Shown here: positions 1 to 7,238 of the stretch, piece after piece | How the letters are laid out: each line of letters starts with the position of its first letter | Numbering within the stretch: position 1 is the first letter of the stretch | Source: Treponema sp. | GTDB taxonomy: Bacteria; Spirochaetota; Spirochaetia; Treponematales; Breznakiellaceae | DNA: 13,635 bases | Assembly (NCBI GenBank): GCA_031284385.1 | Contig: JAISZZ010000169.1 | Coordinates: forward strand, 1-13,635 | Reading direction: 5' to 3' | Program-made: the position numbers and the translations under genes | The notes under the pieces: generated by a model | The model's input: only the letters and a program-made list of their open reading frames with translations | Database searches by the model: none | Told to the model about the DNA's origin: nothing

Positions 1-434
1 TATGAAATGAAGTAACCGGAACCGTCGGCATCAAGACGCTGCTCTTCGACAAGGAGTCCCTGATCATCGTACCATTCTATGAAGCCTGCGCCGTTATCGC
101 TGATGGCCGCGACAAACAATGCCACTTGCATCTGGTCCCTAAAGACCCACTGGGTTTTTACACGTTTACCGTCTTCATAAAGAATGCTGCAACTTATACG
201 CCACGGCTCTGAATAATACTTCCGAATCTCGCCCGGAACATCTTCCGGCTTGACTTCGCGCACCGCGAGAGCGTTTTTTTCACGCAGCGCCCGCAGCGGC
301 ATGGCACGTTCAAGCGCCATACCGGCGGGATTCGATATATACCACTCAACTTCGCCGGCGGCGGCAAACAAAGAATCTGCGAAAAAAATGTCTGCAAACA
401 GAAAACTTATCAGAATATAATTTTTGAAGCCCAC
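1..434 (-). CDS. Exported protein of unknown function (5' part only)
   Basis: An open frame runs on the minus strand from a GTG at 434 to the window edge (144 complete codons, no stop). The start reads VGFKNYILISFLFADIFF, a short basic start followed by a hydrophobic stretch and then SLFAAAGEVEW, which looks like a Sec signal peptide with cleavage after the AAA. No ATG, GTG or TTG lies between this GTG and the preceding in-frame TGA, so GTG is the only reasonable start; a weak GGGG lies just upstream. It begins 29 bases after the ftsY stop on the same strand, so it is probably the last visible gene of that operon. The mature part is mixed alpha/beta-like, rich in W, Y and charged residues, ending with a stretch GFIEWYDDQGLLVEEQ. 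That stretch faintly resembles the short YwqK/MORN-like repeats of exported treponemal proteins, but this is only an impression. I do not recognise the family. Confidence 0.72.
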   Translation of the reverse strand, partial: MGFKNYILISFLFADIFFADSLFAAAGEVEWYISNPAGMALERAMPLRALREKNALAVREVKPEDVPGEIRKYYSEPWRISCSILYEDGKRVKTQWVFRDQMQVALFVAAISDNGAGFIEWYDDQGLLVEEQRLDADGSGYFIS

Positions 435-463
435 AAAACCCCAGAAGGTTTTTCAGTGCTTCC

Positions 464-1357
464 TTATCCCAAAAACCCTCTAATATATTCATCGGCATTA
501 AAAAGGCTGATGTTTTCGTATTTTTCGCCGTCGCAGACATACAAAGTTGGCAGACGTAGCTTTGCCGCCAGTTGAAACACGATGCCGCCTTTGGCGCTTG
601 AATCTGTTTTGGTGAGTATAACGCCGTCCAGTTTGACGGCCTCGTGGAATGTTTCAGCCTGAGAAAAAGCGTTACTTCCGGTAGTAGCGTCCAGTACGAG
701 CCAGCGGCTTAAAACGGGCGGCACCTGTCCGTCTGCCGGCGGGCGTTTGGCAGTTCGCGTTACACGCTCTATCTTTTTGAGTTCTTCGATGAGAGCCGTT
801 TTTGTGTGCATCCTGCCGGCGGTATCGGCAATTATATTCGTGTAGTGGCCGGCAAACGCCGCTTCAAGTGCGTCATATACAACGGCGGCGGGATCACCCC
901 CCTGTTTATGTGCGACAACGCGGATTCCAAGCCGTTCTCCATGTATTTTTAGCTGATCTATGGCGGCAGCGCGAAAAGTATCGGCGGCTACGAGCATGGT
1001 TTTCCCATATTTTTGCAATAAATTCGCCAATTTTGCCGCCGTAGTCGTTTTTCCAACGCCGTTTACACCCAAAAGCAGTATCACCGATAGGTTATTTTGC
1101 GTTTCCGTGTCTATTTCTTTGTTTATTTGTGCATTCCGCAACATTTCCTCAAGCATTTCTGCCAGAATCTGTCGCGCAGCCTCGATGTCGACAACTTTTT
1201 CCTTGCGGCATCTCCGCCGTAATTCATCGATTGTCTCAAAAGCCAGCGCCGCGCCGAAATCTCCTTCAATCAGTATGTCGGCCAAATCATCAAAAAAATC
1301 ATCGTCCAACACGGATGCAAGCCCTAAAAACTGTTTTAATTTATCTCTGAATGTCAT
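464..1357 (-). CDS. ftsY: Signal recognition particle receptor FtsY (SRP GTPase, NG domains)
   Basis: FtsY is the membrane-associated GTPase that docks SRP-ribosome complexes to the Sec translocon. All SRP-GTPase motifs are visible: helical N domain (about residues 1-85), P-loop GVNGVGKTT (97-105), DTFRAAAIDQL (126-136), DTAGRMHTK (178-186), DATTGSNA (223-230), TKTDSSAKGG (249-258) and the closing DGE at 276-278. The DTFRAAA and TKTD..AKGG forms fit FtsY rather than Ffh, and there is no C-terminal M domain. At 297 residues it is an NG-only form without the long acidic A domain of E. coli FtsY. The stretch between GRMHTK and DATTG is about seven residues longer than in E. coli and proline-rich. 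The ATG overlaps the upstream PEGA gene's stop (ATGA), and a GAGGA ribosome binding site lies at 1368-1364, inside that gene. Translational coupling is likely. Confidence 0.97.
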   Translation of the reverse strand: MTFRDKLKQFLGLASVLDDDFFDDLADILIEGDFGAALAFETIDELRRRCRKEKVVDIEAARQILAEMLEEMLRNAQINKEIDTETQNNLSVILLLGVNGVGKTTTAAKLANLLQKYGKTMLVAADTFRAAAIDQLKIHGERLGIRVVAHKQGGDPAAVVYDALEAAFAGHYTNIIADTAGRMHTKTALIEELKKIERVTRTAKRPPADGQVPPVLSRWLVLDATTGSNAFSQAETFHEAVKLDGVILTKTDSSAKGGIVFQLAAKLRLPTLYVCDGEKYENISLFNADEYIRGFLG

Positions 1358-3201
1358 TGATTTTCCTCATTTTCATCATTTTCCACAATTTCATCCTCTT
1401 TCACCGCGTCCGCGCTTTCTGGAATAACAGCGTCTTCTTCAGCGGATTTATCAGCAGCCGCTTCCTCAAGCTCCACAGTCTCGCCTTCGGACACGGGATT
1501 TTTCACATCTGTCCCTGAATCCCCGCTTTCAGGCTCAACTTGTTTTTTTATGAGCGGACTAGATTCTTTATTCGCTTCCCATACATAACGGCCTATACGG
1601 TAAAACGATTCGGCCAAAAATAATCCCATAGCCGCAGTCAGGCCTATTGATGTCCAGTAAACAATTTGCTGTTGCTGTCCTATTTCAGGATCGTTTGTGG
1701 CTTTATAAACTGATGTAACGGTGTTGTTGAGACCCATGCCCAATATTGCGAGCGGCAACGCTATCCAAAAACGTCCGTAAGCCGAATAAAATTTTTTGCG
1801 GGCTATATCCGTCCTGTCTTGCGCCGGCGGCATTCTAGGATCGAAAACGATTGGTTTATCCGATACGCGAAATACCGTTTGCGCGATTCTGCCATCCGGC
1901 GTTTCAATATTTATATTTCTTTGCTGGTCTACCGCCCCGGACAGTCTTATCGGGGTTTCACCAACATACATAGCGCCGTCGTACACGGCGGCAGTTTCCA
2001 CGTTCACTCCATCCGTGCCGGCGACATCACTGCCTACGACATCACTGCCTACGACATCACTGCCGGCGGCATCCGTGTTGGCGGCATCACTGTCTACGAC
2101 ATCACTGCCTACGACATCATTGCCTACGACATCACTGCCAGCGACATCCGTGCCGGCGGCATCACTGCCGGCGGCATCACTGCCGGCGGCATTACTGCCG
2201 GCGGTAACTTGCTCAGAATACACGGGAATACCGCCATCTTTAAGACTGACATCGAATTCTACTATCTGTTTAGGTAATAATTCGACCGATACGTCAACCC
2301 TTTCACCCTCGCGAAGTTCAATATTTGTTTCAAAAGTCTCGTAATCTCTGGTAAAAGCAGTTACAGAAACCGTACCCGGCGTAAAATCCATCAGTTCCGT
2401 TTCACCTCTGCCTGCAACATAATCATCTATGACAATAATGGCGTTGGACGGCGATGCCTTAACCTTGATCCAAGCGGGTAAAAAACCTGAAATATGGTCA
2501 AAAAGCCTGTTCGCAAGCTCGACAGACCCTTCTTTTATATCTTCAGGCGAAAAAATAACGCTGTCAGTGTAAGTCATCCTTCGCGCATAAATACTCCACA
2601 ACGATATTTCTACATAAATCCTGTCAAAGTATTCGCTTATTCTGCCGGAAAGAAAGGCATCGGCTTTCTGCCCCGTACAAAAATAATATTCCTGTCCCGC
2701 AGCCGGCGGAAGTGGGAAGTTTCCATTTGTGTTTCCTTCGGTGAACTTTACGGCTGGCGACAACGCGAGGTGAGATGGAAATGTTTGAATCTTTTCTAAA
2801 TTGTAGCGCAATGTTTCAAGCTCTTTATCTACTCTTTTAAGGTTTTGCTTATATTTACGGTTAGTTTCTCCGGCAAAAATAAGTTTATCGCGTTCAGTCT
2901 GTTTATCCCTGACTTTGGCGGCGGCATCGCGCAATGCCTTGAGTTGCGCCGCCTCGTTGTAATACGCGGCTTCTTGGCTTGTCCATAGCCGCGTTTCCGC
3001 TGTTCGTATGTTTTCGACTATGTACTGCATGACCATTTGACCCATAACGATACGCGATGGCGGCACCGCTGAAGTGTCAAACGCAGTTACGCAAAGTGTC
3101 CATGTGTTATTAAGGGGCGGCGTTGGCGTTTCCTGCGCTCCCTTGCAAAAGAGGCTGTGATTTACGGCTATAATTAAAAAACAGAGAAACAGACGCTTCA
3201 T
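1354..3201 (-). CDS. PEGA-domain envelope protein with pentapeptide repeat and acidic tail
   Basis: 615 residues. Layout by eye: signal peptide (1 to about 20, ending SLFCKG; a loose spirochaetal lipobox at C19 is possible but Phe at -1 is unusual); a region from 33 (WTLCVTAFDTSAV) to about 240 that recalls TolB/CsgG-type N-terminal domains, interrupted by a charged coiled-coil stretch near 80-140; a PEGA-type beta domain at about 243-312 (KVKASPSNAIIVIDD, then TPGTVSVTAF); 13 pentapeptides [AV]G[ST]D[AV] at 334-398; a second short beta segment with YVGETPIRLSG (412-422); two predicted membrane helices (about 478-496 and 513-532); and a strongly acidic tail (about 554-615). PEGA domains are generally linked to surface-layer or cell-envelope proteins; the exact role is unknown. 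The ATG overlaps the prfB stop and its own stop overlaps the ftsY start, so it is sandwiched between two translation/secretion genes. Confidence 0.85.
   Translation of the reverse strand: MKRLFLCFLIIAVNHSLFCKGAQETPTPPLNNTWTLCVTAFDTSAVPPSRIVMGQMVMQYIVENIRTAETRLWTSQEAAYYNEAAQLKALRDAAAKVRDKQTERDKLIFAGETNRKYKQNLKRVDKELETLRYNLEKIQTFPSHLALSPAVKFTEGNTNGNFPLPPAAGQEYYFCTGQKADAFLSGRISEYFDRIYVEISLWSIYARRMTYTDSVIFSPEDIKEGSVELANRLFDHISGFLPAWIKVKASPSNAIIVIDDYVAGRGETELMDFTPGTVSVTAFTRDYETFETNIELREGERVDVSVELLPKQIVEFDVSLKDGGIPVYSEQVTAGSNAAGSDAAGSDAAGTDVAGSDVVGNDVVGSDVVDSDAANTDAAGSDVVGSDVVGSDVAGTDGVNVETAAVYDGAMYVGETPIRLSGAVDQQRNINIETPDGRIAQTVFRVSDKPIVFDPRMPPAQDRTDIARKKFYSAYGRFWIALPLAILGMGLNNTVTSVYKATNDPEIGQQQQIVYWTSIGLTAAMGLFLAESFYRIGRYVWEANKESSPLIKKQVEPESGDSGTDVKNPVSEGETVELEEAAADKSAEEDAVIPESADAVKEDEIVENDENEENQ
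2008..2202 (-). repeat. 15-bp coding tandem repeat (13 units) in the PEGA gene
   Basis: Thirteen consecutive 15-base units, written on the plus strand as variants of gacatcactgcctac and ggcatcactgccggc. On the coding strand each unit encodes [AV]G[ST]D[AV]. Exact copies recur, for example 2023-2037, 2038-2052 and 2098-2112 are identical, as are 2158-2172 and 2173-2187. The unit is a multiple of three, so gain or loss of copies keeps the frame. The repeat separates the PEGA domain from the next beta segment and probably forms a flexible, Asp-rich linker. The absence of stops in the repeat makes antisense frames look open here. Confidence 0.93.
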
Positions 3202-4311
3202 TTAGCGGCGGCACCCTTCCATGCGAATTTCAAGTAACCATCGATGAATAAGTCAATGTCTCCATCCATAACGGCCTGAATGTTTCCGGTTTCGGCTTTA
3301 GTGCGGTAATCCTTAACAAGCGTGTACGGCTGGAACACATAGGAACGTATCTGATTACCCCACGAAATATCTTTTTTTTCCTGTGCAAAACGCTCATTAT
3401 CTTTTTCTTTTTCCTGCCTGTAACGCTCATACAGACGCGCTCGCAGCATACTCATCGCAGTGGCTCTGTTCATGGTTTGGCTTCTCTCACTCTGGCAGGC
3501 GACCACTATGCCGGTTGGAAGGTGGGTAAAGCGGACGGCGCTGTCCGTTTTGTTGATATGCTGGCCACCCGCCCCGCCGGAACGGTAAGTATCCACCCGT
3601 AGATCTTCGGGACGGATTTCCACCTCGATAGAATCATCCAAAACAGGAAATGCATACACTGATGCAAATGACGTGTGGCGGCGGGCGTTAGCGTCGAACG
3701 GCGATATACGCACCAACCGGTGAACGCCGCTTTCACCTTTCAGTTTACCAAAGGCGTAAGAGCCGTCAATTTTGACCGTCGCGCTTTTTAATCCTCCCTC
3801 CGCATCCAACCTGTCCTCTTCCTCGATGGAAAATCCCTGTCGTTCAGCCCAACGCAGGTACATACGGTAAAGCATCCCGGTCCAATCGCAGGCCTCCGTG
3901 CCGCCGGCTCCAGAATGGACGCTCAAAAAACAGGCCGAGATGTCAACTTCGCCCGGCATCAACTCAAATATATTTTGTTTCTCATATTTATCACTTATCG
4001 CGGTTAAATTTGCCTCGACCTCGGCGGCCTGCGACTCATCATTCATTTCTGTCGCCAGATCCCACAATGTAGAAAGGTCATCTATCTCTTTTACAAGAGT
4101 TTTCCATGGCTCGTACCGGTTTTTCTGAGCCTTCAACTCCGTCATCACTTTTCCAGCCGAGCCGCTGTCGTTCCAAAAATCGCTGTCTTCTATACGTTTT
4201 TCCAGTTCGGCAATCTTTCGCCCTATAGAGGACTGTTCAAAGACGCCCCCAAGTTTCAATAATTTGTTTTTTTAACTCGCCTATCGGCGTTCCCAGTTCT
4301 GATAAAAGCAT
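3198..4311 (-). CDS. prfB: Peptide chain release factor 2, expressed through a programmed +1 frameshift
   Basis: RF2 terminates translation at UGA and UAA. The gene begins at an ATG at 4311-4309, preceded by GGGGG (4320-4316). The first frame reads MLLSELGTPIGELKK and runs 24 sense codons to an in-frame TGA at 4239-4237. Skipping one base there continues as EQSSIGRKIAELEKR in the frame that ends at 3198, giving about 370 residues, close to E. coli RF2 (365). The class-I release factor signatures are present: the stop-codon-reading SPF tripeptide in VRISPFDANARR (about 203-205 of the full product) and the catalytic GGQ in RSGGAGGQHINK (about 248-250). The second frame alone could be mis-annotated as a protein starting at an ATG at 4259, but that would lose the true N terminus. 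It is the first gene of the minus-strand operon; its TGA stop overlaps the PEGA gene's ATG. Confidence 0.96.
4237..4250 (-). promoter_or_regulatory. RF2 programmed +1 frameshift site
   Basis: On the minus strand the sequence is GGGGGCGTCTTTGA. It has an internal Shine-Dalgarno-like GGGGG (4250-4246), a three-base spacer, the slippery CTT (4242-4240) and TGA (4239-4237). The layout and the three-base spacing match the E. coli site (AGGGGG, three bases, CTT TGA). When RF2 is scarce, ribosomes pause at UGA and slip +1 to make more RF2, giving autoregulation. The base after the stop is A, not the C seen in E. coli. Confidence 0.95.
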
Positions 4312-4418
4312 TTAACCCCCGTTATCAAATAATTGAAGCGAACCGGCGGCGTTCACGACTCTGTAAGCATAGCACGCCGCGGGACTGTCCGGCAGATAAG
4401 AAATCCGACTAATGAATA

Positions 4419-4448
4419 ATAATACCTTATAGCTGTGTCCTTATGCAA
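4419..4448 (-). promoter_or_regulatory. Candidate sigma70 promoter for the prfB-PEGA-ftsY operon
   Basis: On the minus strand TTGCAT (4448-4443), an 18-base spacer and TATTAT (4424-4419) give a fair match to the -35 and -10 consensus. Transcription would start near 4412, leaving a leader of about 100 bases before the prfB ATG. This is inferred from sequence alone; other weaker boxes lie closer to the gene. Confidence 0.4.
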
Positions 4449-4564
4449 GGTAACGATAGAGTTAAATCTATATTCGTGCGGATACCGCAATGACATTCTC
4501 CCGTATAAAAAATTCAGAAACCGGCTTTCAGTGGATTTTTATCGTGGGAACAGAGTCAAAATAT

Positions 4565-4586
4565 CCGCAAATTGGGATTTTTGCGG
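4565..4586. repeat. Short inverted repeat (7-bp stem, 8-base loop)
   Basis: CCGCAAA at 4565-4571 pairs with TTTGCGG at 4580-4586. It lies between the two divergent promoters. It has no following U-run on either strand, so it is not an obvious terminator. It could be an operator or chance. Confidence 0.3.
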
Positions 4587-4665
4587 TGTAAAGCGGCGAG
4601 GCACACCAAGCGTAACAAACAACGCCTGCGTTTTGATACATCAGCTATATTCTGACATTTTTAGC

Positions 4666-4696
4666 TTGACAATACCCGCGAACAAGTGGTTAAATT
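4666..4696 (+). promoter_or_regulatory. Candidate sigma70 promoter for the lipoprotein/efflux operon
   Basis: A perfect -35 box TTGACA (4666-4671) is followed after 18 bases by TTAAAT (4690-4695), or after 19 by TAAATT (4691-4696), in a locally AT-rich stretch. It is the best plus-strand promoter-like pair I see upstream of the TPR lipoprotein gene. Transcription would start near 4702, giving a leader of about 190 bases that contains the poly-G tract. The tract would then act on translation or mRNA rather than on promoter spacing, unless a second promoter exists nearer the gene. Confidence 0.5.
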
Positions 4697-4872
4697 ATAA
4701 AATGTCTAATTTTATTCACCCTAAATTCCGGCTCCCAAATAAAGTGAGAGCTGCGGAGTTCATTAATAGCGTTGTACCGTTTATTGCGGATAGGCGTATT
4801 TCCACTCGAAAGTCGTCAAAATATGCCGGTAACCTAGAGTTTCAGGCTTTTTTGAATGAATCTGCAATTATT

Positions 4873-4887
4873 GGGGGGGGGGGGGGG
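4873..4887 (+). repeat. Homopolymeric G tract (15 G)
   Basis: Fifteen uninterrupted G residues ending seven bases before the TTG start of the first operon gene. Poly-G tracts of this kind mutate in length by slipped-strand mispairing. In Treponema pallidum, tracts upstream of tpr genes and other outer-membrane genes cause phase variation. Here the tract also lies where a Shine-Dalgarno sequence would be and could pair with the anti-SD. If translation instead starts at the ATG at 4856, the tract is coding (five glycines) and each change not divisible by three would destroy the frame. Confidence 0.9.
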
Positions 4888-4894
4888 ATATGGC

Positions 4895-6061
4895 TTGAAG
4901 GGATGTTTCTGGCTATTTATCGCTTTAGGCATCTTATGTAACTGTGCCTGTAAAATAGACATCAAAAATATCAATAAGATGGATCTGGAATATAAACAGA
5001 TTGTAAATTCCTCAAAGAGCGGAGAAGAATTGTTCGAAGCTTTAAGTGTCTTTGAGCGAAATAATATGGCACATTTTAATTCGAAGATAGACTTGGGCGG
5101 GGTGTATCTGTTAAAAGGGGAGTATATACCGGCGAAAGATTACTTTCTGCGTGCGGAGGCGGTACTAGGGAATGCCGGGGACGATGAAATAACGCAGCGA
5201 AACATAGTTATCATGTACGCTTCTTTAGCAAGGATAAGTTTAATCGAAGGCGGGAACATGGAAGCGTTAACGTATATTGATAAAGCAATATCCTGCGATA
5301 AAGAAAAAGATGTTCAGTATCAGTTTTTAAAAGCGCATATATTGACGGCGCTAAATAAGCAGGAAGAAGCGCTTGAGTTGTTCGATACATTATATCCTGT
5401 AAACGCGGAAAGAATGACGGCGCTGGATCTTCGGGCGTATATGTATCTACTTACGGAGTATGAGCGTCCGCAGGAAAGCGCACGGGTACTTGATCAATAC
5501 TTTACGAGGGGAGCATTTTTTCCTGGGTTAGGGCTTTTCGCATCAACGGTATACGAGAAAAGCAACGAGATACAAAAATCAATACTGTCGGCTTTTTTGG
5601 ATTACGAATACTACGCGTCATATAAGAAATCGAATCCTGAGGATTTTTTAAAAAACCTTAATACGCTGGAGAAGCGGCTCACTGCGGAAAATAAAATAGT
5701 ATACGCCCGATACGCGCTGAATCTTTTGCGCGGATTATATTCAAATGAAATTATACTGCCAAACGTAGAGACGAATGAACATAGTTTTTTTGTAGAAGAT
5801 TATGTGATTATAAGGAACCGGATACGAAGGCATACGGTTGATATTGGCGATGTTCAGCGTTTAATGGGTATGGAAACATTTTTTTCAAAGTTTCCTGTAT
5901 ATTACTGGAATATATGGGAGAGTGTGCTGCTGCTAGATGCCGCGTCACAAAAAGATTATGTAAGCGTGCTGGAAAAGATAATAGCGTTGGATAAGAACGG
6001 CGTATACGCACGAATGGCGTGGGATGGGATAACCGAGGTAATGGGGTATGGCTCGCCATGA
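4895..6061 (+). CDS. TPR-repeat lipoprotein, first gene of the efflux operon
   Basis: 388 residues from a TTG at 4895. From this start the protein begins MKGCFWLFIALGILCNCAC, a textbook lipoprotein signal peptide with acylation at C17 or C19 (C15 also possible), and the poly-G run supplies a Shine-Dalgarno sequence seven bases upstream. An in-frame ATG at 4856 would add 13 residues (MNLQLL, five Gly, YG) in front, with no ribosome binding site, so I prefer TTG. Helical TPR-like repeats are visible at about 65-93 (LGGVYLLKGEYIPAKDYFLRA), 103-137 and 140-170 (FLKAHILTALNKQEEALELF); the rest is helical without a recognised motif. TPR lipoproteins act as periplasmic scaffolds for protein-protein contacts. 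Its stop overlaps the next gene by ATGA, and it leads an eight-gene operon with a tripartite pump. The specific partner is unknown. Confidence 0.82.
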   Translation: MKGCFWLFIALGILCNCACKIDIKNINKMDLEYKQIVNSSKSGEELFEALSVFERNNMAHFNSKIDLGGVYLLKGEYIPAKDYFLRAEAVLGNAGDDEITQRNIVIMYASLARISLIEGGNMEALTYIDKAISCDKEKDVQYQFLKAHILTALNKQEEALELFDTLYPVNAERMTALDLRAYMYLLTEYERPQESARVLDQYFTRGAFFPGLGLFASTVYEKSNEIQKSILSAFLDYEYYASYKKSNPEDFLKNLNTLEKRLTAENKIVYARYALNLLRGLYSNEIILPNVETNEHSFFVEDYVIIRNRIRRHTVDIGDVQRLMGMETFFSKFPVYYWNIWESVLLLDAASQKDYVSVLEKIIALDKNGVYARMAWDGITEVMGYGSP

Positions 6062-6723
6062 AAAGGCTCCGTGGGTATATTTTTTATATTTTTAGGATGG
6101 TAATAGCGATTTTTGTATTGAGTGTATGCGTATGTAAAAACGAAACAGATAAAGCTGCGGCGGAAAAGGCGTATCTTGCCGCAGTGGAGGCGTATGCGGA
6201 ACAGCAGTACGGCACGGCATTGGAATTTATAGGAAAAGCTAAGCGGATTGACAGTAAGTTTTATCAAGCTGATTTTTTAGAGGGAAAGGTACTATTTTTT
6301 CAGGGGAAAATGAAGGAGGCGGAGGAGTGTTTTCATGAGCTTTTAAAGAAATACCCTTCATATACCGAGGCGCGAATTTGGTATATGCGGTGTTTGATAA
6401 TATCAGGAGAGAACGATAAAGTGCTATCCATGCTTGAGCGAGAATTGTCGTTCAATAGCACCGATTGGCGGATATACTATTTATATGCTTTGCTTGGACA
6501 AAAGACGGATAATTACGCGCAACGTCTTAGCATGAACAGGAAGGCGGAGATAATGCTTGAGGAATCGGTGAAAGTGTACATTGATATGGCGTTGGTGTGG
6601 CAGGCATTGGGTATGGACGGACGGGCGCGGGAGTACTTAAGGAAGGCGGAAGTTATAAGCGGCGGCAGCACGATAAGAGAGCTTGAAGCTGCGCTGGAAC
6701 AAGCTATAAGAGAAGGGGAATGA
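6058..6723 (+). CDS. Second TPR-repeat lipoprotein
   Basis: 221 residues from the ATG at 6058, which overlaps the preceding stop as ATGA. An in-frame ATG 13 codons upstream (6019) is possible, but 6058 places a proper signal peptide (MKRLRGYIFYIFRMVIAIFV, then LSVCVCKNE) at the N terminus, with acylation at C24 or C26. TPR-like helical pairs are at about 36-65 (AYLAAVEAYAEQQYGTALEF), 70-102 (FLEGKVLFFQGKMKEAEECF), 104-136 and 174-204 (ALVWQALGMDGRAREYLRKA). It resembles the first gene in organisation, not obviously in sequence, and probably works with it as an envelope scaffold. The stop overlaps the next start as ATGA. Confidence 0.85.
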   Translation: MKRLRGYIFYIFRMVIAIFVLSVCVCKNETDKAAAEKAYLAAVEAYAEQQYGTALEFIGKAKRIDSKFYQADFLEGKVLFFQGKMKEAEECFHELLKKYPSYTEARIWYMRCLIISGENDKVLSMLERELSFNSTDWRIYYLYALLGQKTDNYAQRLSMNRKAEIMLEESVKVYIDMALVWQALGMDGRAREYLRKAEVISGGSTIRELEAALEQAIREGE

Positions 6724-7214
6724 TAACGCGGAATAGTTTTGTGTCGCCGCTAATAGTATTATGTTTAATGAGCTGCGCGACTGGGATACAAAATGTGTCA
6801 TACACAAATTATTTGGAGGAGCCGTATATTTACCGATTGCAGTTAAATTCAGTGAAAGTTACGGTTGATTATGTAAATGAGAGTGCGATAGCCGGGCAAA
6901 TTTCTGTTATTGCGGAAACATATCTAAGTGAAAAACAAAATAATGATGTAGAAGCAGATAAAATACTTATGGTTGATATTATACTTACGCAGCGGACATT
7001 TATGTACAATATCGATTTATATAATACTATATATGTAACAGCGAATGCCCATGATGAATCCGGCGCTGTTTTTTCACGGGAAAGCGCGTATATTTCCGGT
7101 AAAAAGACTATAGTTTCAGCAATGGAGCAGAATAAGATTCTGAGGAAGCTCCTTGGCGGGATGATAAAGAATCAGCAAAACCGTAACCGTGAAACATTAA
7201 GAGTCAGGAAATAA
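6720..7214 (+). CDS. Small lipoprotein of unknown function
   Basis: 164 residues. The start MITRNSFVSPLIVLCLMSCA is a good lipoprotein signal peptide with lipobox LMSC and acylation at C19. The mature domain is predicted mostly beta (YIYRLQLNSVKVTVDYV, KILMVDIILTQRTFMYNI, TIYVTANAHDESG), followed by a charged, Lys/Arg-rich helical end (ILRKLLGGMIKNQQNRNRE). The ATG overlaps the second TPR gene's stop. The gap to the TolC-like gene is 24 bases. I do not recognise the family. Its place between the scaffold lipoproteins and the outer-membrane channel suggests an accessory role in the envelope complex, which is inference. Confidence 0.8.
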   Translation: MITRNSFVSPLIVLCLMSCATGIQNVSYTNYLEEPYIYRLQLNSVKVTVDYVNESAIAGQISVIAETYLSEKQNNDVEADKILMVDIILTQRTFMYNIDLYNTIYVTANAHDESGAVFSRESAYISGKKTIVSAMEQNKILRKLLGGMIKNQQNRNRETLRVRK

Positions 7215-7238
7215 GTAAGATTGCGTCAAGGATAAAAG

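Larger units (their letters stand above)
4312..4894. other. Divergent intergenic region between the two operons
   Basis: About 580 bases between prfB (leftward) and the TPR lipoprotein gene (rightward). It holds candidate promoters on both strands, a short inverted repeat and the poly-G tract, each listed separately. A plus-strand frame is open across 4435-4941, but its product shows no family resemblance, no convincing ribosome binding site and no signal peptide, so I do not call it a gene. I see no tRNA, insertion sequence or intrinsic terminator with a U-run. Confidence 0.6.

Noticed and set aside
194..397. 67-codon minus-strand open frame starting at 397
   Set aside because: It lies in a different frame from the GTG-started exported protein on the same strand, whose signal peptide and unbroken frame to the window edge are more convincing.
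2008..2202. Possible CRISPR array
   Set aside because: The 15-base units are directly adjacent with no spacers and encode a pentapeptide repeat in frame.
1796..2344. Plus-strand open frames with SLPTTSLPT and DITAYDITA repeats opposite the PEGA gene
   Set aside because: They are the antisense readings of the 15-bp repeat, which has no stops in these frames. The minus-strand frame has the signal peptide, domains and operon context.
4565..4586. Inverted repeat as a rho-independent terminator
   Set aside because: Seven-bp stem of mixed composition without a U-run on either strand, and no gene ends nearby.
4856..4894. ATG at 4856 as the start of the TPR lipoprotein
   Set aside because: No Shine-Dalgarno sequence, and it would put a polyglycine stretch ahead of the signal peptide. 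TTG at 4895 gives a normal lipoprotein N terminus. Kept as an alternative because it matters for phase variation.
4435..4941. 168-codon plus-strand open frame called as a gene
   Set aside because: No ribosome binding site, no signal peptide or recognisable domain, it spans both the promoter and the poly-G tract, and it overlaps a well-supported lipoprotein start. Only its 3' part from 4702 is kept as a possible leader.
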